NCBI GenBank assembly: GCA_950295325.1
Contig: OX485803.1
Span: forward strand, 22,818,001 to 22,878,000
Length of the DNA stretch: 60,000 nt
Direction: 5' to 3'
Origin: Polytrichum commune
Lineage: Eukaryota; Streptophyta; Polytrichopsida; Polytrichales; Polytrichaceae
Position 1 is the first letter of the stretch; the number at the start of each line of letters is the position of its first letter. Below the pieces are notes generated by a model. That model was not told where the DNA came from and did not search any database. It saw nothing but the letters and a program-made list of their open reading frames with translations. Below, piece after piece: positions 25,901 through 38,130 of the stretch. A program made the translations under genes and the position numbers.

Positions 25901-27500
25901 TTTACAATAAGAGCTCAGTAGCTTGTTGTGTATCGGAGCCTGTTTTGAAAGTTGGGTGAAACTTTTGAGACCTCCTCTTTCCACCTTTCAAACATTGAGA
26001 ATTTCTTTTGGAGATCTGAAATAGGATATGCGCATGGGACTCGAATGCCCTAATTTTTGGATAGACCTATGCAAGGCTAGCTTGGCCCACTTGTCCTAGC
26101 AGGACAAGCTAGAAAGTTGTCTTTTAATAGCCCGACACCATTCATTGTGTATGATGATTGAAGCATTAAGAATACTTGGATGACTTTGTCTTAATTCTCA
26201 TAAACTCATGGTTGGGGACTAAACCCATGGTTTCATCTGCTTCACTTTTATGAATAACTCTATAATGGCACCACTTTCCTACTAGAGTATCGTCAGTACC
26301 AATTCAAGAAAACACTCCAACCAATTTGGAAAGTCAAACTTCAAGGTTGGAATCAATCTCAAATACGTAACTAAGGTCCATTAAGAGGTATTCTGGACAC
26401 CAAGTTCCTTGGACCCAAACACTAACGTGTACCCACTCTTACTAGTGTCGTGCACGTGTATGTGTATGTGTGTGTGTGTGTGTAGGATCTTACATAGCTA
26501 TGGTGCAATTTGTATGTGAGAACATACATGATTGGTAGTAAAAATCAAATTATCATGCAAAGTTTAATACCCAATGTGCATCATAAGTTCGGAGAATATT
26601 TGTATAAATAATTCTAGTAATAAGTTCACATGAGGGTCGTAATTTTGCCAGTGACATTGTTAGCCTCAGGGGTGCATTCAATGTAGAGATTCAATATGAC
26701 ATGAGTGGGAGATATTGTTGATACCACCTATTTACATTTATGAAGACATTTGTAGGATGATGCTTTTTTTGGATATTTGCAAAAAAAAACTTTGGCAAAA
26801 AAAATTTGACCAAAACTTGTGTGAAAGTTTGAACTAAGATGTCTCATTTCTTTCTTTGAGAATTTATACAAATAAATGACAACACATACTAGATAAAATT
26901 TTCTATTACATGTCAATATCTTTCAATATTGCTTCATATCGATTGTCAATGTAAAGGGGGGGGGAGTTTCAAAAGTACCCACTCATGTCATTTGGTGACC
27001 TCCATGATTGTTAGGGTCTACCCACTTCAAAAAGAAATACCCAATAATCGACACATGCATGTGGTTCACAAGAAGAACATGCCCCACAAGAGAGAGATGA
27101 ACAAAACTCCAATGTTCGAGCTTCCCTTTAATTGTGTTGAAAGTAAAGTCATTTGTGTATCATAATCTTTAAGGTGGTGACCAAAAATGGGTGCAAAAGA
27201 GCTTGAAAAAACTGCCATGATTAACCCATTGCCAACGGCCCTCCCTAGAACTACACTCTTAAGTCTAACCTCCATATCCAACGACACTAAAGAGTTATTA
27301 ATAAGGAGGACCAACTTATCAATAGAGAGATGACATTGGGCGCGAGGTTGGTGTGAATGAGGACGCTGCACCTAGAGCACAACTGTGAGCTCATATATGA
27401 ACCCAAAAAGGGTTAATTGAGCAAAGTTACGGGCCAAGTGCTACTACCTCCTTGCGGAGGTGGTTCCTATGGGTTACCAAAACGCCTTGGGGGGGGGGGT
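22936..27500. other. intergenic, no recognised gene
   Basis: AT-rich. A small hairpin at 25561-25588 (CTCCGACCTCC / GGAGATCGGAG) and a TG dinucleotide run (about 26467-26482) were noted. A stretch at 25681-25730 resembles a family C end. The minus-strand frame 27371-27066 has no motif I recognise. Confidence 0.55.
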
Positions 27501-27519
27501 ATTGTTTATCAACATGTTT

Positions 27520-28100
27520 TATTCATATATATGGGTTTTGTGTATCTCGAGAGTGAGTGTTGTGGGGGATTTGAGTCCTAGGATGATCCATGAGGGTGGT
27601 ATGATCCTTTATCTTGGTTTTAGTGCTTGTGTGGGGTGTTTGGTGGTTACTTAGGTGGTAATTGTTGGTTGTTGGTGATTTTCCAGTTTCCTTTTGTTGA
27701 ACATAAGTAAGGTGAGATATTTGACATCTATTAAGTGGATTTGTGGCATGCATGCATGGATAGTGTGTTTTCCGATGCAGGGTTCCCCTTTTCCTTCTCG
27801 TGTAGTAGAAGTGCTCATGCTATAGACAACATATATCCCAAGTTCATGCATGTATAATCTTGGGTCTCTTCCCTCTTAGAGTAAGGCATCAAGGGGATGT
27901 AGTGTTGTTCACATAGGTTGATGATGTTGTATGTGTGGATGCCTCCACGAATGCATGTTGTGAGGATAGTGAGTGTGACATGCCATCCAATGTCTTCTAG
28001 AGTGTCCACTAGTGCTTGGTATTTCAAAAATTTCCCCCTTGGGTTGCAGTGGTGGGGTCGCAATCTTGGCAAAAGGTAAATTCAATGAATTTTAGGCTTG
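27520..28100 (-). pseudogene. possible retroelement C-terminal domain remnant
   Basis: Three successive minus-strand frames read as one interrupted protein. They give KYQALVDTLEDIGWHVTLTI then TCIRGGIHTYNIINLCEQHY (from about 28030), then CIGKHTIHACMPQIHLIDVK, then YLTLLMFNKRKLENHQQP (to about 27660). The pattern resembles a domain found after the reverse transcriptase in some plant and algal retroelements, by my recollection only. The sense strand is rich in A and C, so the plus strand looks G/T-rich from about 27.5 to 28.7 kb. A YVDD-containing string (about 28802-28791, minus) upstream could be the RT active site but may be chance. Confidence 0.35.
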
Positions 28101-28809
28101 ACTTTTGGGTGGTATAGGTGGTTTACTTTAAGGAGGTGGTGGTTGTAATCAATATATCCAATTTGAATTCAACGAAGTATGGGCATGGCTTTGTGGTGCA
28201 AGTGGAGGGATATAGCCATATAGATATTGTGTTCTCTGGGGGCTCCAAGATGGATGCATGTGTTCATTAGTGTTGTGTCTCATCTTGTGGAGTGAGAGAG
28301 GAGCAATTATGTATTTATCATGTTGTTTTGTTGTGTTTTGTTGTGTAGGTGTTGTTTATGGTGGGGTTGGTGCATGTGGAGACATGTGGAGATTTATTTA
28401 TTTATTTCTATTTTTTGGGAAGTGGGTAGAGGTTATAGAGAAAAAGGGGAATTTGGTGGGATAGATGGTGTATTTTCTTTGGTTGCCCATGTATCGACCG
28501 CATCGCAATTAGAGGGTTTGTGTGATTTATTGCGTATGTGCATTAAGGTGTTGACTAGAAGTCGTTGGAGATGGTGACGTTGAAGAGTGGGTTGTTGAAC
28601 CATTTTATTATGTATGGGTGTTAGGGTAACATTGTGATTGCAAGTTGGCGGGTGTATTCCATATGTACGTAAGGGTTTGAGATGTCTAATGAGTGTGGTG
28701 TGGAGGTATTCTTTGAGTATATTGGAATACTAAAAGGGCAACTTATCAACATATATCTTGTCAACATTCACCATGAAAGAAAGAAAGATATCATCTACAT
28801 ATTGGCTAA

Positions 28810-29080
28810 ACATGCTAACCATTCAAGGCCCAATAGTCAACACGACGCAGAGGAACGTTAATGACCACTTAATGAGCATGACAACCTTCACGTTGATAAT
28901 GAACATGATATTTACGTGAGCTCCATACACTATGATCCAAATGGCGATGGGCACGATTTGGATTTGCCAATCATCTCGCACTAATCGTGTGTCTTCATAT
29001 CTTACAAGGAAGTGGGTGCAAAGAGAAAAAGCGTCCGAAATAACACACGTCCGTTTTAGATAGCTTGGATGGGTCCATTG
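28810..29080 (+). repeat. family G coding-derived repeat, copy 3
   Basis: Plus-strand translation gives NVNDHLMSMTTFTLIMNMIF and further matches to the distal half of the family G copy at 19.1 kb (which reads YDHLMS..LHFDIEQDFH). The FEWYVV block is missing, so this is a partial copy, in the opposite orientation to those at 16.7, 19.2 and 33.6 kb. Confidence 0.5.
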
Positions 29081-29305
29081 GACTCGACCCTTACCACCTA
29101 CACATAAGATCGTGGTGCGGCTGATAATTATCCCATTGCTAATCAAGAAAAATCACAACCAAGGTTAAGATTGGAGGTTTTCTCGGTTAGAATTGGCCAC
29201 ATATAAACCTCTTCGGGAGACAGACCTACTAACTTAGCTCATGTCTTTCTCGTCATTTAGGAAAACCTCGAACCTACACATAACAAACCCCTTTTTCCTT
29301 TCAGG

Positions 29306-29494
29306 TGCTATGGAGACAAAGTCTTGTCAAATGCTCACGAAAGTATGCATAGATCGGCCAAGCATTTTAACCTCACGCTCAAAAGGCGGGCCTCGAAGCC
29401 CCAAGTACGCATCGGATCTTGTGGCTGCCAATGCGGTCATCGCAAGAACAATAAACGTGAGGTTTTTGCAAAGTTTGATGGAGAATGATGCTTG
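29306..29494 (+). other. exon-like open segment, possible gene relic
   Basis: A long pyrimidine tract ending CCTTTTTCCTTTCAG is followed by 63 open codons (GAMETKSCQMLTKVC..., ending FLQSLMENDA then TGA at 29493-29495). GC is above the neighbourhood. The acceptor-like tract plus the sustained frame look like a terminal exon, but no upstream exon, promoter or homology is recognised. An internal GTGAGG (29456) could also be a donor. It may be a fossil exon or chance. Confidence 0.25.
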
Positions 29495-29499
29495 ATTGA

Positions 29500-31456
29500 T
29501 TCCAAGGTTGGCACCACGTGGTTTTTTACAGTTGGGGTCTTCATAGTTTTCTTAAAGAGATCTAGCAAAATCCAGATCTATCCAGTTTTTATACTACAAA
29601 TAAGTTGAGATTACAGAGCAGTGCGCCCAATGTCCGCCGATGCAGGTGTTGGAATACATATGACGGCAGCTGGAACAAAATCATGATTTTGTTCGCACGA
29701 ACCAAGTTTTTTTGGCATTAAAACCACATACTCAATACATCCGCTAGAAAAAAGAAAAAAGACAAGTTTTTCCCACCCTTGATTGATTTTCTATCTCTAA
29801 GAAGTTGTGTAGCGTGTGGACCTTGGAGTCTAGCCCTACCGTGCTATGCCTACTAGTGGTTGTGATGTTAATCGTCCTAATTATTTTCGTGCACATGTGC
29901 GAAAATGCGGAGCTTTTAGGACAACCTCCTTTCTCTTTGTCCATGAAACTTAAAAAAAAAGGAGGGAGGAGAGGGAGGTGCTTTTGCCACTTTAGTGTGT
30001 GAGGTTGAATGAGAAGGATCCGTGTCACGGTGCCTCAAAAAGCTTCACAAACAACAACAACATCATCATCATCATCATCATCTTCTTCAGTTTCAAGGCT
30101 CGGATCGATCTCAAGTATTACTGTTAATTGTTAGCGTTTCCTTTTTTTTTTTCTTTTCGTTTTCCCAGCATGGGCTTTTTGGGTGATATGTCAGACTGAT
30201 TGATAGATAACATACACACTTTCCCGCTCGGTTGCTTGAGTCATTTATCCAAGATTCTTTACTACCATTGTATGGAATTTTCGGAACATGGAATCACAAG
30301 AAAACTCAAGTACCCAAAACAACACTGGGGCGCTCATTGGCTCCGGGTGCTTTAGAAATGTAGTCTATAGGTAGATATTGTAGATGTGGATAGCATCTAA
30401 GGTGTGCAACTTTCTCGTGCTTTATGCTACGCTAGTATATTCTCAAGTTCATTGGATTTAGCGACTTATTACTTGTTTTGAACAACTAACATGAAAGTTG
30501 GGGTAAACATGAACATCTTTTCGAACACTAGGTTTAACTCTTTTTTGGTAATGCCCCCGCATGTCAAGATTATTTGCAAGTGGATCACTCACTCACCTTC
30601 ATGGTTGGGAGAGAATGGGCATGTGCTACATGATCCTTGAAGTGCTAGGCCGATCGAACCGTAAGCTTAGATATGTGTGGTAACTCGAACTTGTGACATC
30701 CATGTATGACACGGGCTCACGCGTTTGTGTGCCACACAATCGCGTTTGTTTGGATCGAGAATGCTTTGATGTGTTTGTTTGTCAAGTGCTCATACTTTCC
30801 CCAACATGCATGGCGATGGGCAAAGCGGCACGTGCAAGTTTGTCTTTGGGAGGAAAAAGAGGCGGAACCGGTCTCATGCTATCATCAACCACCATCGACG
30901 TGAATCGGCTAGCCAAATACATTCAATTTGGGCGGAATATGCTTCGGATTACACCCTCGTAATGTTGGTTTGTTGGCAAATCAATAGGTGTGCTAAAAAG
31001 GTAGAGGGAGGGAGGGAGGGGGAAAGAAAGGAGGTTGCCTCCTTTTGAGCTCCGCCACCTGAAAAACGCAAGACTAACTCAACCCAACTCCTTTGGAAGC
31101 TATGGTCGAGGTGTGGTAGCATAGAGCATGCTTTGAGACTTCTTCCACATCGTCTTTTGAGGGTATCAAAGATGATATTTGTACCCCGCATATATACCAC
31201 ACATCGCCCTTCGCACCAAGTAGCACTGACAAACGCGATTTATAATAGGTGTTGGTTGGTTGATATAAAATTTTGGCACGAAAATTTCAATTTTAAGTGG
31301 TCGTCGTAGCCCCACTGCTACCGAAGATGATATTTTTGATATATCCAATACATATTGTTGTTTTGTGTCGAGTGAGTTAGTAGATCCGACAACGTCCAAT
31401 AGGTGAGCATCTGTAGGTGCATTAAACTAAAACTTTAGGTGCAAATCCACATACAT

Positions 31457-31507
<51 letters not shown>

Positions 31508-33465
31508 TGAATGCATGCATGGTGTGACGAAGGTTCATTAGTTGTTGCGAGTGGATGCCACACCCCTATTGATATTTGGTGACGTAATACAATACACACC
31601 ACCGAATGTCCTTGTGTCAAATGGATATAACAACCATTGTATCTAGTACGCATAACTAAACACACTAATGAGGAAGCTAGTGGAGTCAAAACGGGTGGTT
31701 GCAAAGCATTGGTCTTTGCATATTCCTTTGCCCCGCTCAACTATCGATACATATATCCGTGCTTGGATGATACACTTCTCCGTATCGCAATGACCCTATG
31801 TGTTTGTGCTAATTGTCATCACCTAGTTCATATTTAAGCAAAAGTTGGCATATCAAGAGGAACCTATCAAGTTACTAAAAAAAATCTCAAAAATCAATCT
31901 TAAGACCTTACGTCGTCCAACCATGTTAACAATTGTCGATTTTACTTGACTCCATAACATAATTAAACAAGGTCCTTTTGGTTATGTGAGATCGGGTATA
32001 ACAAGAACATAATCCATGCATTATGCTAGCATACCCACAAAACCAACTTGAATCTATGACCCACCACTTGTTCCAAACTCACAACGTACTACAAATAGAA
32101 AGAAAATCATGTCGGTTCACTATACAATGTTACTTTGTCAAGCTTGAGTTTAGGGTTTAGGGTAGTAGCTTAGGATCATGGTACCGATCGATCTTTGTAT
32201 TGTATTCTTGGGGGGTATTGTGGCACTATCCCAAGCAAGTCACCGATCATTGAAACACTAGGCCCAAGTCATGGTCCATTGTGACGACGGACTAGGAGGT
32301 AAAGTCATCATATAATACGACAACTTAAACAAGGTTTTGGGTGTCGTAATTTTCCCAAGTGACACGAGCCCCATAAAGCTATGATTCGTGGTCCCTTGTG
32401 GGGTGGGAGGAGGTAATATAGAAAGGAATGGAGGCCACATGGTTGGATGTCGATCATCCTTAACTTCATTCATCCATTGTGTGAAGACCAGTTGTCAGTA
32501 GCTAAAGCTCTCTAGTATGATAAAGTAACAGTAATTAGGTGCCTAGAGGGGGGGGGGGGGGGGGGAATGAGACCCATTTGCTCATGCGAAACACGGTTAC
32601 AAGACATGTGGATAGTTGTCTGTAGCAAGCAAAATGGCCCAAGTAATTTAGGGTTTGTTTCCACACCACCGATTGTCTCCATTAGTGTGTGTTATTCTTT
32701 GGAGTTATCCAATGCAATAATGTCTCACTCGGGAGTACAATTCTTTAGTAATGAATGTCACTAGGTTGTTTGGACATTGTAGAACATAGATGACCTTGCT
32801 CGGTATTACATAAAGTATTACATTATCGAACAATAGTTGTAGGATAGTGTAACTCTGAACAATAACACACGTGCATATTGGGATAAACAATGTAGTGACC
32901 AATGATTGTGATGAATTGTTGTCTGAGATTTATCATTGGTTGAGAAGAGAGTGGTAGTCCCGCTCCGTTTTGCAGAAGGTCATCAAAAATAGAAGTGACC
33001 ATGGGCCAATGTTTGAAAATGGATGAGAAAATGGCATGGAAGAGACATGAAATCTTCCATGTTCATAACCAAATAATGTTTGATAATCACAAGGGTTTTT
33101 TTGGCAAGAGAATCCAAATAGCTTGTCTCAACAAAAAATAAAAATGACTAGGTCATAATACTTAATTGTTTTAAGACGGAATGTGGGAATATTTGAGAAT
33201 ATTTTGTGGAATATTGTCAGACCCACAAAACATTGTTATGGATATGAATATTGTTATGCTAGCATGCCATTAGTACATACACATGTTTTCCCTCTATAAA
33301 CTTCTCATATATAGGAAGTTTAGTTTTATAGTGACCCACGCACATCATTTAGGCTTCCAATGAAGAGTCCCCCCCTGGGGAGGTGCACTCGTATGTGATA
33401 ATTCCTTCTCTCCGCTTTGGTCACTTCACAATCTTGAGAAGCTTGAGAAGTGAAATGTAGTTATG
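29500..33465. other. intergenic; microsatellites, no recognised gene
   Basis: Simple repeats: a CAT/TCA trinucleotide tract (about 30061-30081), a 40-nt AC dinucleotide array (31463-31502) and a 19-nt poly-G tract (32548-32566). Frames at 30693-31060 lie in a GC-richer patch but overlap one another in three phases without motifs. The minus-strand frame 31740-31435 ends in translated dinucleotide repeat. Confidence 0.6.
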
Positions 33466-33469
33466 TATA

Positions 33470-33815
33470 CACCTATAAGTTGAGCGACCTTAAATGAACA
33501 TTTCAAACTTTTCACCCACTTCTCCTAGTATATGAATTGTGCAATTAGTGTGAGATGGTTAGCAAATCCACATCACAACTGAATCCATTTGCTCATGGTT
33601 TTCAGAGCTTGTGTGAATATCTTATTCAACACCAAAGTAAATTTTATCTTTCTCCTTGATCATATCCACCCCCCGCCCCCTCAAAACCGTGTTGAGCAAG
33701 CCTATAGCAAGAAAGAAAGTTTGATCACGTTGTCCAAACTATTTTGAACACACGTCCTTTTGGCGCTCCTTTCTTAGATTTGTACCCAACCACACACCAC
33801 TCAAATATAGGTGTC
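33470..33815 (-). repeat. family G coding-derived repeat, copy 4
   Basis: Minus-strand translation near 33810-33770 gives IFEWCVVGYKSKKG, aligned with FEGYVVWCGSKNR of the 19.2 kb copy. The distal conserved nucleotide block (CACTTCTCCTAGTATATGAA, 33521-33538 region) is also shared. It is interrupted by stops and a purine/pyrimidine-rich insertion. Confidence 0.55.
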
Positions 33816-34379
33816 ATTTAAGATAAGTAGCCACCTTAGGTCCGCTTATCTTTTGGGAAAGCACCATCCTTCAAGAGGAACTATCCTTTGCACTAGTGGA
33901 TTGATAAGTTTGCATTCAAGCCATGTGATTGGGGAGTACTATACTCTTGTTGTTACATGGACCCTATTTCTATTATAATTCTCCCCCTCACGCTATATTC
34001 TCTTGGTATGAGAGAAGGCACTACACTATACATCGGATTTAGTGTGGCCCACACTATCCATCCTTGACCGCGTTAATGCCCTTGCAAGCATTCGGTGGCA
34101 ACCAAAGCATGGGACACTTGTTGCTCTAGCACATATCATGGAGGTCTCCTTACTTAACATAAGACATCAAAAGGCTTCACCATTTATAATCAAATATTGA
34201 GTGTAGTGTAGTGCTAATGGATGAGATATCAAAAGGGAAAGAACCCAATGCAACGTTCCCAACATTTTCACCTCCACTTATTTACATGGGGTCACGCATC
34301 AGGTTTAGTGAAAGTGCCAAAGCATGTAGATACTTGTCTAACATAGCCCTACATTGGGTGCCCATACCCATGCCCATGG

Positions 34380-34545
34380 GTTTTGGGTGGGCATGGGTGC
34401 GATATTATTGTTCATGGGTGGGCATGGGTGGGCATGGCTGCGATATTGTTGTTCATGGGTGGGCATGGTTGGGCATGGCTGCGATGTTATTGTTCATGGG
34501 TGGGCATGGGTTCAATATTATTATTCATGGGTGAGCATGGGCTAA
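34380..34545 (+). repeat. minisatellite of GGGTGGGCATGGG units
   Basis: About four imperfect units, each made of one or two GGGTGGGCATG words, then GCGATATTATTGTTCAT. All three plus-strand frames stay open through it, giving repetitive Gly/Trp/His-rich peptides; these are by-products of the repeat and not genes. Confidence 0.85.
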
Positions 34546-34551
34546 AGCATA

Positions 34552-34785
34552 TTGGATACCACTGCTAAATTCAGTATTCTCTTGTGGTGGAAGCTGAAAG
34601 GAGCCCCCACATTCCCCATCATGTCGCGCGTGGCGCGTTCGGTTTTGTGCATCCTTGCAACCAACTCCAAATCGGAGTCAAACTTCTTGGATGCAGGGAA
34701 TACGCTAACCAAGAAGCACTCCGGGCTTAAGCCAGTGATAGTGAACGACCTTTTATTTGTCCAATCCAACCAAGACTTGGTGTAG
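34552..34785 (+). pseudogene. hAT transposase C-terminal dimerisation domain remnant
   Basis: The open frame reads ...LLWWKLKGAPTFPIMSRVAR, then SVLCILATNSKSESNFLDAG, then NTLTKKHSGLKPVIVNDLLF, then VQSNQDLV and a TAG stop. This follows the hAT dimerisation signature in order: WWK, P-x-(L/M)-(S/A)-R-x-AR, L-x-I-x-AT, S-E-x-x-F, G-x-x-LT, L-x-P-x-x-V and a final F-x-x-S/N-N. The zinc-finger and catalytic parts are missing; the frame joins directly to the minisatellite, so the element is an internal-deletion derivative. The domain itself has no internal stop, suggesting fairly recent decay. Confidence 0.85.
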
Positions 34786-35047
34786 GCGGGTAATACACAT
34801 TACACAATTTTTTAATACATGGGCGCAATTTAAATAGCATGGGTGGGCATAGGTCGCTGCTGATGGGCATGGTCTGGGTATGGGTGCAATTTAAAGGAAA
34901 AATGTTGGGCTTTGTTGTCTAACCCAAGGTCAAAAAATTGAATTTCCATTCCCAAAAGAACAAAATTACAACCACATCAAGCCCTTGACCTTGAGCCTTG
35001 CTCGTAAGGGGATCTCCCGGAGAGGAAGTGAAAGGAGAGGAGACTAA

Positions 35048-35547
35048 GGGCCACTTCACACACGAGACTGAGAGCCCGTGACCATTACACTTCAAGCTGT
35101 CTCATTGGTGGAAAAGGCGGAGCCGGTCCAAGTTCGCTTCACACTATGCTTGAGGGACCAATGGAGTGTGTGAATGCAAGATGGATGCAAAGTCTACATG
35201 GATTTCTACATGGCATCGAATGGATCATGTTTCATGGTCACTTGGACTATTTTCAAAAACCACCTCTTGGAGGTAGTCCTAACACAAAACCATGCGACCA
35301 TGGCACTCCGAACGCTCACGACCGTTGATTTATTCTATTTTATCATGTGTCAGGATTCGTATAAATAAAAATTCATCGAAATAGCATTTGGTTGAGAGCC
35401 CGGTTACATATGGTTTCAAACTACACTTGAAGATCCATGACCACACTACATGATTTTGGAAGTGTTTTGGGACGGCCTTTGGACACTTTCTTTTGGGCTC
35501 TCACAACTTCATGGTCACGGCTTTTGGCTCGTTTGTGAAGTGGCCCC
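35048..35547. mobile_element. MITE family A, 500-bp copy, TAA target duplication
   Basis: It begins GGGCCACTTCACACACGAG. The right end read inward is GGGGCCACTTCACAAACGAG. TAA flanks both sides (35045-35047 and 35548-35550), possibly CTAA. It retains the CACCTC-TTGGAGGTAG remnant of the core palindrome at about 35260-35280. The duplications in this family are TTA or TAA, as expected for PIF/Harbinger (TWA). Confidence 0.88.
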
Positions 35548-35593
35548 TAATGTTCGCCACCAATTCACTTGGGGACCTTTGCATTCCATGCCC

Positions 35594-35976
35594 GACGGTC
35601 ACTTCACACACGAGACTGAAGCCCCGTGACCATTGCATTCTAAGATCTCTCGTTGGTCGAAAAGGTTGAGAATGTCCAAGTTCACTTCCCACTAGAAGGT
35701 GAAGGCTTGAGGACCCAAAGAACTTTTCATGGATGAAAAATCTACATGGTAGAGAATTTTACATGGATTCCTTCATGATAGAGTATATATACTATTTTAT
35801 TATTTATCGAAATTTACATCAGACCACCTCCAAGAGGTAGGCTTGGCACAAATTCCAGCAAACCACATCAACTTTTGCAAAAATAATTTCCCCTTTCTCA
35901 TGGTATGGCCTTTGGATGAGAGTCAAGGGCCCTCACAATTACATGGTCACATCCCTTGGCTCGCGTGAAGTGGCCC
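35594..35976. mobile_element. MITE family A, 383-bp copy
   Basis: The left end CGGTCACTTCACACACGAG is slightly decayed. The right end read inward is GGGCCACTTCACGCGAGCC, followed by TAA. A diverged core palindrome lies at about 35815-35870 (ACCACCTCCAAGAGGTAGG with outer AAATTT.. arms). It lies 46 bp after the previous family A copy, in the same orientation. Confidence 0.82.
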
Positions 35977-36122
35977 TAAGATCAAGGGAAGATGGATCAT
36001 GTCTTGCGTCACAATTGTAAGCAAGGGCCATTATCAATCCAATAGCTCTAAAAGGACCTCACTCTAGTGTGGTTCTAAAGGTTTTTGGCTAACTAATTAC
36101 CCAAGGTTTAGACAATTGCTAA

Positions 36123-36418
36123 GGGTAGGTTTATATTCGAGTATGGGTCCAAGAGAGGTGAGGTCCAAAACTTTTCTTCATGAAGTTAGATTGGATCCTT
36201 AACAAACAAAAAAATGGTTTCTCAAATTGAATGGAAGATTTCCTTGAATCGAGATTGAGAATATTCTACATGAAAGGGTGCCACTCAACAACACTTCGTT
36301 TTTTCATACTTTGGACTTGGACCATGTTTGAACTTTGTGAATCAAATGTTGATATTGACCCATAGGATTGCTCACCTTCATTGTTTATTTGATCTTGGAC
36401 TCCAATGTAAACCCACAA
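36123..36418. mobile_element. MITE family C, about 295 bp
   Basis: The left end GGGTAGGTTTATATTCGAGT and the right end read inward TGGGTTTACATTGGAGTCC are inverted relatives. TAA precedes the left end (36120-36122) and occurs just after the right end (about 36419-36421). It is non-coding. A lone left end of this family is at 18718. Confidence 0.65.
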
Positions 36419-36856
36419 TAATTTATGTACTAAAATTTCAAACCAACTTTGTAAAACTAACGACCGCAACACCGACCACATGATTTGGTGTGACATTTGA
36501 GTTGGTGTGCAATGCTATTTGCAACGGTCTTCATGACTTATCAAGTTGCAACAAGTGTCATGTGATACCCTCTCTAGTTGTCATAGTGATTGTAGGCAGT
36601 TAGTGTGGGTTGATGATATAATGAGCCACACTAAAGCATATCTTTAGTGGCATGAACCATGATGTACACGTATTGCTATTGTGTTACATGCATTCAAATT
36701 ATTGAAACATTTGTAATCATATCCTACTCTTTATTGCAAGTAGACTTGAGGATATTTTTGCGAAACGACATAAATGTTTACTATCAAAATACAAATTTAA
36801 GGTGAATTTGCAAATTTATCAATGTTGATGTGTTGCCTAACACTCACACGTTGGCA

Positions 36857-37082
36857 GTGGTTTTAAGCCATCAGTGGAACCTTGCTTGTTGAATTGAGTG
36901 CAAAGTGTAATGTGTGTCACCTATCAATTGGGTGTAAATGCGAGGTGTCATTATTGGATTGAAAGGGCACTGGTTTTTACCCATCGATGGAGCCTTGCTT
37001 GTTGGATTGAAGGCAAGTGTAGTGTGTGTCACCTATCAAAAGGGTGTAAATGTGAGGTGTCATCATTGGATTGAAAGGTGTT
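36857..37082 (+). repeat. tandem repeat, two 113-bp units
   Basis: Units start at 36857 and 36970 and share CCTTGCTTGTTG, GTGTGTCACCTATCAA and GGTGTCATYATTGGATTGAA. A third partial echo (GGTGGAACCTTGCTC) follows near 37172. Non-coding. Confidence 0.85.
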
Positions 37083-37899
37083 CCACGTGCTACCAAATTA
37101 TCATGATGGTTGAAAAATGATTCGCAATTAGTGCAATTCACATTAATTCTAATAAATAGCGTAGTATCCAATGGTGGAACCTTGCTCTTATTATGTTATG
37201 GTTACCATGTCATTCGAACCCCCTTATTCTCCCCTACACTTAATTTTTAATTTTATGTTTGTACTATGTTTTATGGGGGTCTCAAAATTTGGTGAAGATC
37301 TACACACTATAGTTGGCCTCGTTTTTTGAGTTCTAAAGTTGTATCATACACTTAAGTTATTTGTGACACCAATTTGTTCAACCAATGAAATCACCCAATG
37401 ATTGTCTTTTGCAACATAAACACCATACAATTGACAAATAAGGTACATTTGTTTAGAAAGTCATTTTATCAATAAAAAAACATCATCCACTAGCTAGGAA
37501 AAGACCAGGTGGGTTGGGACAATTTGTCAAAATTAGTGCCCGTAAACCAAAGCTTTGCCTATCAAGTCCTCCTAAAAATAAAATTGGCCTCAAACTTGTT
37601 TTAAAAAAAGTTGGGCACCCCAAACTAGTTTGAGTTCGGGTTTGGCTTGGGATCAATATGTCATGGTTTTTGGGTTGGTTTAGGTGGGGAGGACCATTGA
37701 GGTTGGGGAAGTGTCACTCATGGTTATGGTCAGGGCAATCTCATCTCCTTGGGTGGAGGTGATAGGCAGAGATAAGGAAACAAGGTAAGATGAGGCGGTT
37801 GATGAGGAGGAGCCCTCAAGCTGTCAAAGTCGAAGCTCAAGCACCATAACCTCCCCTTGTTACGTTGGGAGATAATGAAGTGCTATCCTCATATGCTTT

Positions 37900-38130
37900 C
37901 AATCCAGTTTTGGGTTTTTGAACCCTTGTGTGAGGTCGGATTTGAGGTTGGTTGAAGCCTTTGGCAATTCCGAATGCCGTATTCCTCTTTTCTAGGCAAT
38001 GAAACCCTTTTGTGAGGTATGGTTCGGGGTTGGTTGAGGCAAATGGCCATTCAAATGCCTTCAATCCACATTATGGCTTCTATATTGAAGTGTAAGGTGT
38101 GATTTGAGGTTGGTTGGCTTTCATACCCTT
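37900..38130 (+). repeat. degenerate tandem repeat, period about 81 bp
   Basis: Starts at 37930, 38012 and 38092 share GTGAGGT...GAGGTTGGTTG. The first two units also share the CATTC-AATGCC segment; the third is partial. It lies directly before the coding-like segment at 38.25 kb. Confidence 0.7.

Larger units (their letters stand above)
34345..34900 (+). mobile_element. internally deleted hAT-derived element with subterminal repeats
   Basis: The left end carries GGGTGCCCATACCCATGCCC. The right end carries, inverted, TGCACCCATACCCAGACC. The left side is a minisatellite of GGGTGGGCATGGG-containing units, and the right side has further GGGCATGG words. Between them lies only the last part of a hAT transposase (34552-34785). 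Multiple subterminal repeats are typical of hAT elements. An exact 8-bp target duplication could not be read with confidence. Confidence 0.55.

Noticed and set aside
28790-28840. YVDD string (minus) as a reverse-transcriptase active site
   Set aside because: It falls at the edge of a family G copy and is not flanked by other RT blocks I can recognise; kept only as a note.
31435-31740. 101-codon minus-strand frame with a Cys-Val run
   Set aside because: Translation of the AC dinucleotide array.
32145-32165. Telomere-like GTTTAGGGTTTAGGG
   Set aside because: Only two units, no array; the same applies to GGGTTTAGGG near 59450.
34211-34568. Three overlapping plus-strand frames rich in Gly, Trp and His
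   Set aside because: All arise from translating the GGGTGGGCATGGG minisatellite in different phases.
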